Part shown: positions 47,683-54,119 of the stretch, one piece after another
Position numbering within the stretch: the first letter of the stretch is position 1
How the letters are laid out: each line of letters starts with the position of its first letter
NCBI GenBank assembly: GCA_047605445.1
Contig: JASGFP010000003.1
Span: forward strand, 1 to 64,000
From: JAJXWB01 sp047605445
GTDB taxonomy: Bacteria; Pseudomonadota; Alphaproteobacteria; Rhizobiales; Beijerinckiaceae
DNA length: 64,000 nt
Direction: 5' to 3'
Notes under the pieces: model-generated
Database searches by the model: none
Seen by the model: the letters and a program-made list of their open reading frames with translations, nothing else
Told to the model about the DNA's origin: nothing
Translations under genes and position numbers: made by a program

Positions 47683-48549
47683 ATGGCGCGGCCGGCGCAG
47701 GCGCAGCAACCCGGGCCGGCGCTGACGCCGCGCGTGATGGCGACAGAGGGGCGCGGGCGCGCGTTTTCCATGCAACTCAAGGCCGGCGCGCTGCTGGTCG
47801 AGGCCCTGCGCGATGGCTTCGCGCGCGAAAGCTTCGTGTCGGGCGCGGTCAATATCGGCGAACTCACGCTCGGCCCGTTCGCCTATGTCATGCCCGCGCT
47901 GTCGAAGGACGGAAAGAACGCCGCCTTCTATTCCGACACGTTCCGGCCAGACGGCGTGACGCATTTCGACGGCGGCGCGCTCACATTCGGCGCCCGGGAC
48001 GGCGCGCCCTTCTTCCATTGCCACGGTCTGTGGCGCGAGGCGGACGGCAAGCGCAGCGGCGGCCATGTGCTGCCGGAGGAGACGCGTCTGGCCGCGGATG
48101 CGACGGTGGAAGCCTTCGGCATCGACGGCGCCGGTTTCGAGGCCGCTGAAGATCGCGAAACCAATTTCAAACTGTTCGCGCCGGCGCGGGCGCCGTCGCG
48201 CGGCGCGAAGACGGAAAAGTGCGCCTTCGCCCTCCGGCTGCGGCCCAATCAATGCTTTCACGCCGCGCTCGAAGGTTTTGCGCGCGACAATGGGCTCTCC
48301 CGCGCCAGGATTTACGGCGGCGTCGGCTCCACCATTGGCGCCTTGTTCGACGACGGACGCGAGATCGCGAATTTCGCGACCGAGGTTTTCATCCGCGACG
48401 GCAGGGTCGTGCGCGACGACGGCGGCGCATATGCGGCGCATCTCGACGTCGGCATGGTGGATTACACCGGCGCCATGGCGGAAGGCCCGCTGAAGCGAGG
48501 CGCCAATCCGATCCTGATGACCTTCGAACTGATCGCCGTCGAAGAATAG
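47683..48549 (+). CDS. DUF296/PPC-domain protein with duplicated domain
   Basis: 288 residues, starting 1 bp after the ligase stop. Two similar halves are seen: FSMQLKAGALLVEALRDGFARESFVSGAVNIGELTLGPFAYVMPAL with HFDGGALTFGARDGAPFFHCHGLW (metal-like HCHG), and CAFALRLRPNQCFHAALEGFARDNGLSRARIYGGVGSTIGALFDDG with AAHLDVGMVDYTGAMAEGPL. The PPC domain occurs in putative DNA- or metal-binding proteins. It is the last chromosomal gene before the integrated element (repeat at 48575). Confidence 0.85.
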   Translation: MARPAQAQQPGPALTPRVMATEGRGRAFSMQLKAGALLVEALRDGFARESFVSGAVNIGELTLGPFAYVMPALSKDGKNAAFYSDTFRPDGVTHFDGGALTFGARDGAPFFHCHGLWREADGKRSGGHVLPEETRLAADATVEAFGIDGAGFEAAEDRETNFKLFAPARAPSRGAKTEKCAFALRLRPNQCFHAALEGFARDNGLSRARIYGGVGSTIGALFDDGREIANFATEVFIRDGRVVRDDGGAYAAHLDVGMVDYTGAMAEGPLKRGANPILMTFELIAVEE

Positions 48550-48574
48550 CGAAATCTCGATAATTTCAATGACA

Positions 48575-48624
48575 TGATGGTGGGCGCGACAGGGATTGAA
48601 CCTGTGACCCCTACGATGTCAACG
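48575..48624. repeat. Left direct repeat of the integrated element (att, tRNA-Val 3' part)
   Basis: This 50-bp sequence is identical, without mismatch, to 63692-63741. On the minus strand it gives the anticodon arm 3' half, T-arm and acceptor end of tRNA-Val(GAC) including CCA, but no 5' half, so it is not a working tRNA. It marks the left junction; chromosomal sequence continues to its left. Confidence 0.95.
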
Positions 48625-48719
48625 CCTCTGAAATCTAACAAGAACAGGGGCAAGACCTAGCAAATGCTACCAACGGCGTCGCAGGATTTCAATGGTTTAG
48701 CAGGTGCCTTGAAGCGTCA

Positions 48720-48740
48720 GCGTGTCAGCTGCGTGTCACC
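48720..48740. repeat. Candidate integrase arm-site repeat, left copy
   Basis: GCGTGTCAGCTGCGTGTCAC (48720-48739, plus one C) matches 63617-63637 in 20 of 21 positions. Each copy contains GCGTGTCA twice, spaced 12 bp. It lies 95 bp inside the left repeat, which fits an arm-type integrase site; a fossil of an older integrase gene end is the alternative. Confidence 0.45.
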
Positions 48741-48922
48741 GGCCGTTCGGATTGACCGACCTATGTTCGGCGTCCGCCAGCCGCGCGGTCCCCCACCGCG
48801 ACATTCAGACGCCAGCCCCGCCGGGTTCATCCGCCAGCGAGGGCCTTGAGCGCGTGTTGTGTCAGACAATGCTGTCATAGCAGCGGCACGCGCTCCGGTC
48901 AATTCGTTCCGGAAACGTAACG

Positions 48923-49585
48923 ATGCTGAAATCCGACATTGACGAACGCAAGGCCAAGCTCGCCAAGATCATCGGCGACTTGATCGCCTCCGAACCGATC
49001 GAACGCGGCGGCTTGAAATGGGCGGCCGTCCATCAAGACGAGCTTGCTAAGCATCTCGGCGTAGACCGACGCACGCTGCATCGCTGGACCAACGCGCGCC
49101 CCTTTCAGCGGGAAATTGGGCGCGCGGGGGAGCATCCTCGGGCGACCTTGCTTCGCCTGCTGGCGGACGGCGAGACGCCGACGCAGTCGCCGGAAACCCT
49201 CGCCAACATCATGCGAAAGATTTGGGAGGCGAAGGTCGGAACCGCGCTGAACGGCAAGCAACATGGATGCTTGATCGGCCTCGCCAAGGAATGGCCGGAC
49301 GGTCATCAACTCGAAATCTTCAAATGCGTGCTGAACGATTGGAAGCGCTTCGTCGTCGCGACCCGTCACCTGATGGATGTAGCAGCTGAGTTCGCCGGGG
49401 AGGACGTGAAGCAACTGACAGCAGACGACGGCAAGCCGGCCATTCGCAAAATGAAATTTCCGAGCAGCACCTACATGCGCGTCTTCGCCGACGTGGCGGT
49501 GTGCGTATACGCGCATGTCCTACAGGCGAAACAGAAACCCCTGCCTGCGGCTGTGAAGGCGATCTACAAGAGCCTGCCGCTGTGA
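48923..49585 (+). CDS. HTH-containing protein of unknown function
   Basis: 220 residues from the ATG at 48923; no strong ribosome site. The first third is charged and helical (MLKSDIDERKAKLAKIIGDLIASEPIERGGLKW). A helix-turn-helix pattern DELAKHLGVDRRTLHRWTNARPF follows at about 37-59. The rest (KIWEAKVGTALNGKQHGCLIGLAKEWPDGHQLEIFKCVLNDWKRFVVATRH) is helical and rich in Trp. No known replication or toxin motif is seen. It is the first gene after the left junction. A DNA-binding regulator or replication-related role is possible. Confidence 0.65.
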   Translation: MLKSDIDERKAKLAKIIGDLIASEPIERGGLKWAAVHQDELAKHLGVDRRTLHRWTNARPFQREIGRAGEHPRATLLRLLADGETPTQSPETLANIMRKIWEAKVGTALNGKQHGCLIGLAKEWPDGHQLEIFKCVLNDWKRFVVATRHLMDVAAEFAGEDVKQLTADDGKPAIRKMKFPSSTYMRVFADVAVCVYAHVLQAKQKPLPAAVKAIYKSLPL

Positions 49586-49748
49586 TCGGGAGCCGATCGA
49601 AAGCTGTCCCATTCCCTGTATCCGATCGATCCTTGTATATATTGAGATCAATAGAAGACACCTATTGTTCCTACTGCGATACGAGGACAGAGGAATGGGA
49701 CAGCAGGAACCATCGGGAGCCACGCTCGCTCCGCTCACATCTCTCAGA

Positions 49749-49780
49749 TTTCCCGGGAAGGAATTTCATCTTTCCCGGGA
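49749..49780. promoter_or_regulatory. Two TTTCCCGGGA sites two helical turns apart
   Basis: The identical 10-mers each contain the palindrome TCCCGGGA. The 22-bp start-to-start spacing puts both on the same face of the helix, as expected for binding of two repressor dimers. Confidence 0.5.
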
Positions 49781-50036
49781 GATAAAGAGAGAAGGAAGCA
49801 GAGCGGAGGAAATGGACATTTTTTGTTGTCTGACACCGATCGTTCGGACATAGCGTTCATACCCCAAGACCTGCGCAATTGTACGACGCAGCAATGGGCG
49901 GAAAGCAGCCCCAGAGCGCGCCCACTCCGGCCCCGGCCACTACCCTACCCGAACGACATAGATCGCCGTCAGCGACGCTCTACGCGCACCAAGCCGCTCC
50001 TCCTGTGTCACTACCACATGGGGGTAGTATCTGTTG

Positions 50037-50055
50037 TGTGCAGTTAACTGCAAAT
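50037..50055 (+). repeat. 19-bp palindromic site, copy 1 (inverted partner at 53192)
   Basis: TGTGCAGTTAACTGCAAAT reads here on the plus strand; the same 19 bases are found on the minus strand at 53192-53210. The core TGCAGTTAACTGCA is itself a perfect palindrome. It lies about 50 bp upstream of the next gene. Confidence 0.85.
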
Positions 50056-50103
50056 CAATCTGCGATGTCCCATGCTGAGGCTGTACCTGCATTAGGGACG
50101 CAG

Positions 50104-50646
50104 ATGAACACGGCAGGCACCGATACGGCGAGGCAGCTCTCAGATACGGTAGTCCAGCTTGCCGGCCGCCCTGATCAGGCGTGCATGCAGCTGGCTCGCG
50201 CACTGCGCGCCCTTCGTGACCGAGACCCAATCGAGTTCGCCCACGCCGTCAAGGCCGCTGGGCTGGGGAAGCGGAAGCTCGCCTACTTGTTGGCGATCGA
50301 CAAAGCCTTCGGTCCCATGAGGCGCTCCACGAACCGCCTGAACGCGATCGGATGGACAAGGCTGGGAGCTATCGCCCCGAAGGTCGGCGATGAACCTGAA
50401 CGATGGCTGTCAGCCGCAGAGAGCAAGAACGTCCGCCAGTTAGAGGCCATGATCAGGGGAGAGGCCAAGGGTGGGCGCAGGCACGTCGTGCAAATGTACC
50501 TCACCTCCCGCCAGTATGCGGAGTTCCGAGACGCGATCCTCGCTCACGGGGGAAAGGAGCGGGGGAGACCCGGTAGAAGCCGCCTCGCTGGCAAGGAAGC
50601 TGCGCTGATGAAGATGGTGCGTGCGGCGCGTCCTAGCGGCAAGTAG
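50104..50646 (+). CDS. Mobile-element protein of unknown function (IGWTKL-like repeat)
   Basis: 180 residues from an ATG at 50104 with AGGGA upstream; an in-frame ATG at 50065 is the alternative and would add 13 residues. The central part reads GKRKLAYLLAIDKAFGPMRRSTNRLNAIGWTRLGAIAPKV, then RWLSAAESKNVRQLEAMIRGEAKGG, and a basic C-terminal region (GRPGRSRLAGKEAALMKMVRAARPSGK). I recall similar short proteins from plasmids and phages but know no assigned function. The palindromic 19-bp site lies just upstream and could be its operator. A hairpin follows the stop. Confidence 0.6.
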   Translation: MNTAGTDTARQLSDTVVQLAGRPDQACMQLARALRALRDRDPIEFAHAVKAAGLGKRKLAYLLAIDKAFGPMRRSTNRLNAIGWTRLGAIAPKVGDEPERWLSAAESKNVRQLEAMIRGEAKGGRRHVVQMYLTSRQYAEFRDAILAHGGKERGRPGRSRLAGKEAALMKMVRAARPSGK

Positions 50647-50730
50647 AGACAAGGGACCAAAGTCCTGTCTTATCGCCCGTATAGGTAAACAGTCCGAGAC
50701 CAGCGAAGTTCGCTGCATTCGCTACAGCGT

Positions 50731-50753
50731 CAACCAAATCCGCTATTTGGTTG
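50731..50753. terminator. Hairpin between convergent genes
   Basis: CAACCAAAT-CCGCT-ATTTGGTTG is a perfect 9-bp stem with a 5-nt loop, between the stop of the gene at 50104-50646 (plus) and the stop of the XRE gene (minus). It is AT-rich and has no clear T-run, so it is a weak or bidirectional terminator, or a regulator site. Confidence 0.45.
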
Positions 50754-50873
50754 TGGAGGAAGACTTCGGCGAACGTAGAAAGACATGCCGACCGCATAGG
50801 CCGTCGCCCTGTCGCCGACATTCGGCCTGAAGCAGGCGTCAAACTTGCCGCCGGATCGGGACCAACAGCAGGT

Positions 50874-51275
50874 TCAGCTCCGCAGCGTCGGGCGCCTCGA
50901 CTTCGTCGCCTTCGTTGATGCCTCGGCTGTCGCAGCGGCGCTCGTCCGAGGTCGTAGGGCGGCAGCCAGAATGCCCTCAGCCCACGTCAGGTCCTGATCG
51001 CTCAGCGCAGCCAGCCGCGCCGTCAGGTCGTTAAGCGCCTTGCGCTTGATCGCGCCGTTGGGGATTTCCGTCGTGAACAGCTCGGCGGGGTCGACCTGAA
51101 GCGCCTCGGCCAGCCGCTCGACCACCGGAAAACGTGCGCCGCTCGCGCCGCTCTCGATCTTGGAGACCATGTCGACGCTCAAGTCGGCGGCCTCCGCCAG
51201 CGCCTCCTGCGTCATGCCGCGCCGACGACGATGCGCCGCGACCATCAGCCCAAATCGTTCCCGTAGGCCCGCCAT
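50874..51275 (-). CDS. XRE-family transcriptional regulator (possible controller protein)
   Basis: 133 residues with GGAGG before the ATG at 51275. The N-terminal HTH is clear: GLMVAAHRRRRGMTQEALAEAADLSVDMVSKIESGASGARFPVVERLAEALQVDPAELF. The C-terminal tail is Ala/Lys/Arg-rich (SAAATAEASTKATKSRRP). It faces the secreted protein gene across 258 bp that contain repeated CACTTACG/CGTAAGTG and CGGTAAGT/ACTTACCG sites, suggesting autoregulation. Restriction-modification loci often carry such a controller, and a restriction enzyme lies downstream. Confidence 0.88.
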   Translation of the reverse strand: MAGLRERFGLMVAAHRRRRGMTQEALAEAADLSVDMVSKIESGASGARFPVVERLAEALQVDPAELFTTEIPNGAIKRKALNDLTARLAALSDQDLTWAEGILAAALRPRTSAAATAEASTKATKSRRPTLRS

Positions 51276-51327
51276 CCCGCCTCCTGCTCCCGGTGTAGGA
51301 GGCGGCCAGTCGGCGATGCAGGGAGAT

Positions 51328-51470
51328 CACTTACGAGTTTCAACGAAACCGTAAGTGTTTGGCGATACCCTGACGGTAATTACGGGTCTGCCCTATTCGG
51401 TAAGTCTACGGCGGCCTGCGCAGGGGATCGGATTGGGTAACCAACCAGTCGATTTCCCGAGCACTTACCG
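51328..51470. promoter_or_regulatory. Cluster of TTACG-type operator repeats in a divergent control region
   Basis: CACTTACG (51328-51335) and CGTAAGTG (51350-51357) form a perfect inverted pair. CGGTAAGT (51398-51405) and ACTTACCG (51463-51470) form a second inverted pair, with GACGGTAATTACGG between. This is the layout of a regulator-binding region between the XRE gene and the gene at 51534. Confidence 0.6.
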
Positions 51471-51533
51471 CCTACAGGAACATCGTCAAACGACGGCAAC
51501 CCCGAGGACAATTTGACTTTCGGAGGCGATGAA

Positions 51534-51887
51534 ATGAACAAACATCTTCTTAAGATCGCGGCTCTCACAATCCCGATGTTGTGGTCTTGTTCAGCCGTAG
51601 CCGAGCCGGTGTATTTAGATTGCACCTTTATGATTGACGGCAATCCGTCAGTGATAAAATTCACGCTCGACGAACAAACTGGTATGGTGGCGCGATATGT
51701 CGTCGCATCGGGCTATAGTGGGACTTTACGCGGTACATTTACTCCAGACAAAGTGATTTTTGGCGACAATGACGCTCGATTTGAAATAGACCGTACGAGC
51801 CTCACGATCTCACGCACAATTGTACTGATTAACTCGACGAACAAAGGCAAATGTGTTGTGCAGACGCCGCCAAGGCGCGTGTTCTGA
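51534..51887 (+). CDS. Small secreted protein of unknown function
   Basis: 117 residues from the ATG at 51534, preceded by CGGAGG. A signal peptide MNKHLLKIAALTIPMLWSCSAVA is followed by mature EPVYLDCTFMIDGNPSVIKFTLDEQTG and a beta-rich body, with two Cys (about 29 and 109) that could pair. The composition and codons are markedly less GC-rich than the surroundings, a sign of transfer. I do not recognise the family. It is divergent from the XRE gene, and the RarA-C-like gene follows 119 bp downstream. Confidence 0.65.
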   Translation: MNKHLLKIAALTIPMLWSCSAVAEPVYLDCTFMIDGNPSVIKFTLDEQTGMVARYVVASGYSGTLRGTFTPDKVIFGDNDARFEIDRTSLTISRTIVLINSTNKGKCVVQTPPRRVF

Positions 51888-52006
51888 TAAAGATCGGCGC
51901 TGAACTGGAGTGCGGCAAATTTCCTTTACAAGCAGCGTATTAGGCTCAATATAACAGTGGGTTAGACGTTCTTCGCCCTCCCTTGCCAGCCCAAGGAGCG
52001 GCCTCG

Positions 52007-53107
52007 ATGAACGGACCCGACATTCTCGCCCACCACCGTAACCGGCTCGCCCGCAAGATCGCGGAGCGTGAGCATCGGCCTGATCTCGATCCGCTACCGG
52101 CGTCACCGTGGGTCGCGATGTCGGTGCTTCAGAAAGCCATCAGGCGCGGCCGGGAAGGCTTCGCACTTCGGGCAGCCGCCACGCTGCTCATCGGCGCGCC
52201 CGATCGCTTGTGGCGTCGCCTCGGCGGGATCGTGTTCGAGGACGTTGGGCTTGCGTCAATCGACGCCCTCGGGCTCGTGACCGCGGCTCTTGGCGGCAAG
52301 CGCATCCGCGCCCAGCTCGGGGGTGAATGGTCGACCGCGAGCTTCCTCGTCAGCGAGCTCGCGTGCTCGCCGAAATCTCGGGCGTCAGACGACCTGTTGA
52401 TGATCGGGGAAACTCACCCTGCGCTCGCGGACGCACGACGCGAATACGCGAACATGCACACCCGCGATCTTCTGCGGATCGCCACGGGATCGGCTCCCAT
52501 CATCGAGCGCGGACTGGCGCTTCGTTTCGCCGTGGGCAACGGCGGCCGAGCGACAGTGCATATGCCCGCGCGCAAGGGCGAACCTCGGGCCGCGTTCGAC
52601 TGGCTCTGCGAGGCGGGCTTGCCCCACAGCGTGGTTGAAATTGCACGGGAGGGCCACCGCCGCAACGGCGAAGCGTTGCCCCCGCTCGTCGCCCTGCTCG
52701 CGGGGGAGGAGCAGTCGGACGCGCTCGCCTCTGATGATCCGCTGCCGCCCGAGACGATGGTCGGCGGCGTGCCGAGTTGGTCGCTCGACACGTACACGCG
52801 CGAAGGCAGGCGAGCATTCGCGTTGTTCCTGCGGTCAGACGCGCCTTCGGCCGTGTGGGTCCACGCGCATGTCGCGCCTCGGCACCGCGTGCAGTTCCTC
52901 GGCGGGGTCGCCTTCCGAGCGGAGGGTGGCTGCCTGCGCCGACGGGTCCGCACGCCGCTCTCGGACGAGCTACGGCGCACGTACGAGGTCGAGTGCGCGG
53001 GGCCGGAATGCGGCGATGCCACTGAAATCATGCAGCTTTTACGGTCGGATATTCCGGCGCTGAATGAGGCTCGGGCCGAAATCATGGGGAGTGTCGATCA
53101 TGCGTGA
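52007..53107 (+). CDS. Orphan RarA/MgsA C-terminal-domain protein
   Basis: 366 residues from the ATG at 52007 with AAGGAG upstream. Residues about 38-150 read VAMSVLQKAIRRGREGFALR, RLWRRLGGIVFEDVGLASID and SFLVSELACSPKSRAS. This corresponds to the C-terminal domain of the RarA/MgsA replication ATPase (E. coli has SIRG..AALYW, RRCLAIASEDVGNADP and LACAPKSNA). The AAA+ ATPase part is absent; instead there is a novel C-terminal half. The stop lies 8 bp inside the next gene, a tyrosine recombinase. A role as a DNA-end or fork-associated adaptor is inference. Confidence 0.7.
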   Translation: MNGPDILAHHRNRLARKIAEREHRPDLDPLPASPWVAMSVLQKAIRRGREGFALRAAATLLIGAPDRLWRRLGGIVFEDVGLASIDALGLVTAALGGKRIRAQLGGEWSTASFLVSELACSPKSRASDDLLMIGETHPALADARREYANMHTRDLLRIATGSAPIIERGLALRFAVGNGGRATVHMPARKGEPRAAFDWLCEAGLPHSVVEIAREGHRRNGEALPPLVALLAGEEQSDALASDDPLPPETMVGGVPSWSLDTYTREGRRAFALFLRSDAPSAVWVHAHVAPRHRVQFLGGVAFRAEGGCLRRRVRTPLSDELRRTYEVECAGPECGDATEIMQLLRSDIPALNEARAEIMGSVDHA

Positions 53108-54104
53108 AAGCGTTCACACCCCGGATACAGTTTACATATCCGGCCCCACGTTCACCCCGCCAGACATCGAACTGACGGATGCAAGCACCGAATTTGCAGT
53201 TAACTGCACAAGCGTCGCAGCCAAGGTGAGGGCGCTGGTGGAGGACAGCGTTTCGCCCGCCACCCGCCGAGCCCATGCCTCGGACCTGCGTCATTTCGCC
53301 GAGTGGGGCGGAAGCATCCCCGCCGCCCCGGAAACCATCGCGGAGTACCTCGCCGACCACGCGGGAGAATTGACCGTCTCGACCCTGACCCGCCGAGCAG
53401 GAACCCTTTCCAAGGCACACGCCGCCCTCGGGCTCCCCAGCCCCTGTCAGGCGCAAATCGTCCGCTCGACCTTACAGGGCCTTCGGCGGCGATATGGCGT
53501 TGCGGGCAAGCAGGCGCGGGCGCTCGTGCTCGAAGACCTGTTCCCCGTTCTCGACGGCATCGGCGACGACGCGAAGGGCGTCCGTGATCGCGCGCTGCTG
53601 CTACTCGGCTTCGCCGGGGGTTTCCGGCGTTCCGAACTCGTGGGCCTCGACGCCGCCGACATCGAGCACGTTAGGCAGGGCGTCGTCGTCCACCTGCGCA
53701 GGTCCAAGACCGATCAGCACGGAGCCGGTCGGAAGATCGGCATACCGCACGGTCGTTCGCGCCATTGCCCCGTCTCCGCGATCGACAGGTGGATCGAAGT
53801 TGCAACGGCCAGCAACGGCCCGATATTCCGCCCGGTTGATCGCCACGGACACATCGCTGCAGGTCGCCTCTCAGGGGACGCAGTCTCGGACATCGTCAAG
53901 GAGCGCGTCGCCGCCGTCGGCCTCGATCCCGACCAGTACAGCGGGCACAGCCTGAGGAGTGGCTTCGCCACCAGCGCCGCCCGCGTCGGGGTCTCGACGC
54001 TCAAAATCCGTGCCCAGACGGGCCACACCACGGACGCGATGCTCGCGCGCTATGTGCGGGACGGCGAGTTGTTCGTCGGCAACGCGGCGGGCGCGCTGCT
54101 CTGA
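53100..54104 (+). CDS. Tyrosine recombinase, XerC/D-like (second recombinase of the element)
   Basis: 334 residues from the ATG at 53100, overlapping the RarA-C-like gene by 8 bp. N-terminal core-binding region (about 38-130: SVSPATRRAHASDLRHFAEWG) and catalytic domain: Arg I in FAGGFRRSELVGL (about 177), HSLRSGFATSAA (HxxR, about 283), GHTTDAMLARYVRDG (His and the nucleophile Tyr, about 317). Its 5' end contains a copy of the 19-bp palindromic site (53192-53210). It is distinct from the integrase at 62542 and lies in the middle of the element, coupled to defence genes. Confidence 0.88.
   Translation: MRESVHTPDTVYISGPTFTPPDIELTDASTEFAVNCTSVAAKVRALVEDSVSPATRRAHASDLRHFAEWGGSIPAAPETIAEYLADHAGELTVSTLTRRAGTLSKAHAALGLPSPCQAQIVRSTLQGLRRRYGVAGKQARALVLEDLFPVLDGIGDDAKGVRDRALLLLGFAGGFRRSELVGLDAADIEHVRQGVVVHLRRSKTDQHGAGRKIGIPHGRSRHCPVSAIDRWIEVATASNGPIFRPVDRHGHIAAGRLSGDAVSDIVKERVAAVGLDPDQYSGHSLRSGFATSAARVGVSTLKIRAQTGHTTDAMLARYVRDGELFVGNAAGALL
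53192..53210 (-). repeat. 19-bp palindromic site, copy 2, inside the recombinase gene
   Basis: The minus strand reads TGTGCAGTTAACTGCAAAT, identical to 50037-50055 but inverted. It codes residues about 31-37 of the recombinase. Confidence 0.85.
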
Positions 54105-54119
54105 CATTGACCCGTCGCC

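Larger units (their letters stand above)
49586..50103. other. Long non-coding stretch with paired palindromes
   Basis: About 520 bp without a convincing gene. It includes an AT-richer tract (TTGTATATATTGAGATCAAT near 49,635), two copies of the palindrome-bearing 10-mer TTTCCCGGGA at 49749-49758 and 49771-49780 (22 bp apart), and TGCAGTTAACTGCA at 50039-50052. Short open frames here do not look like proteins. It could be a control region or a replication origin of the excised element. Confidence 0.5.

Noticed and set aside
48575..48650. Second tRNA-Val gene at the left junction
   Set aside because: Only the 3' part is present; the D-arm and 5' acceptor strand are missing, so it is an att remnant.
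49665..50047. Short open frames in the non-coding tract
   Set aside because: No ribosome sites, no typical protein composition, and overlap with palindromic sites.
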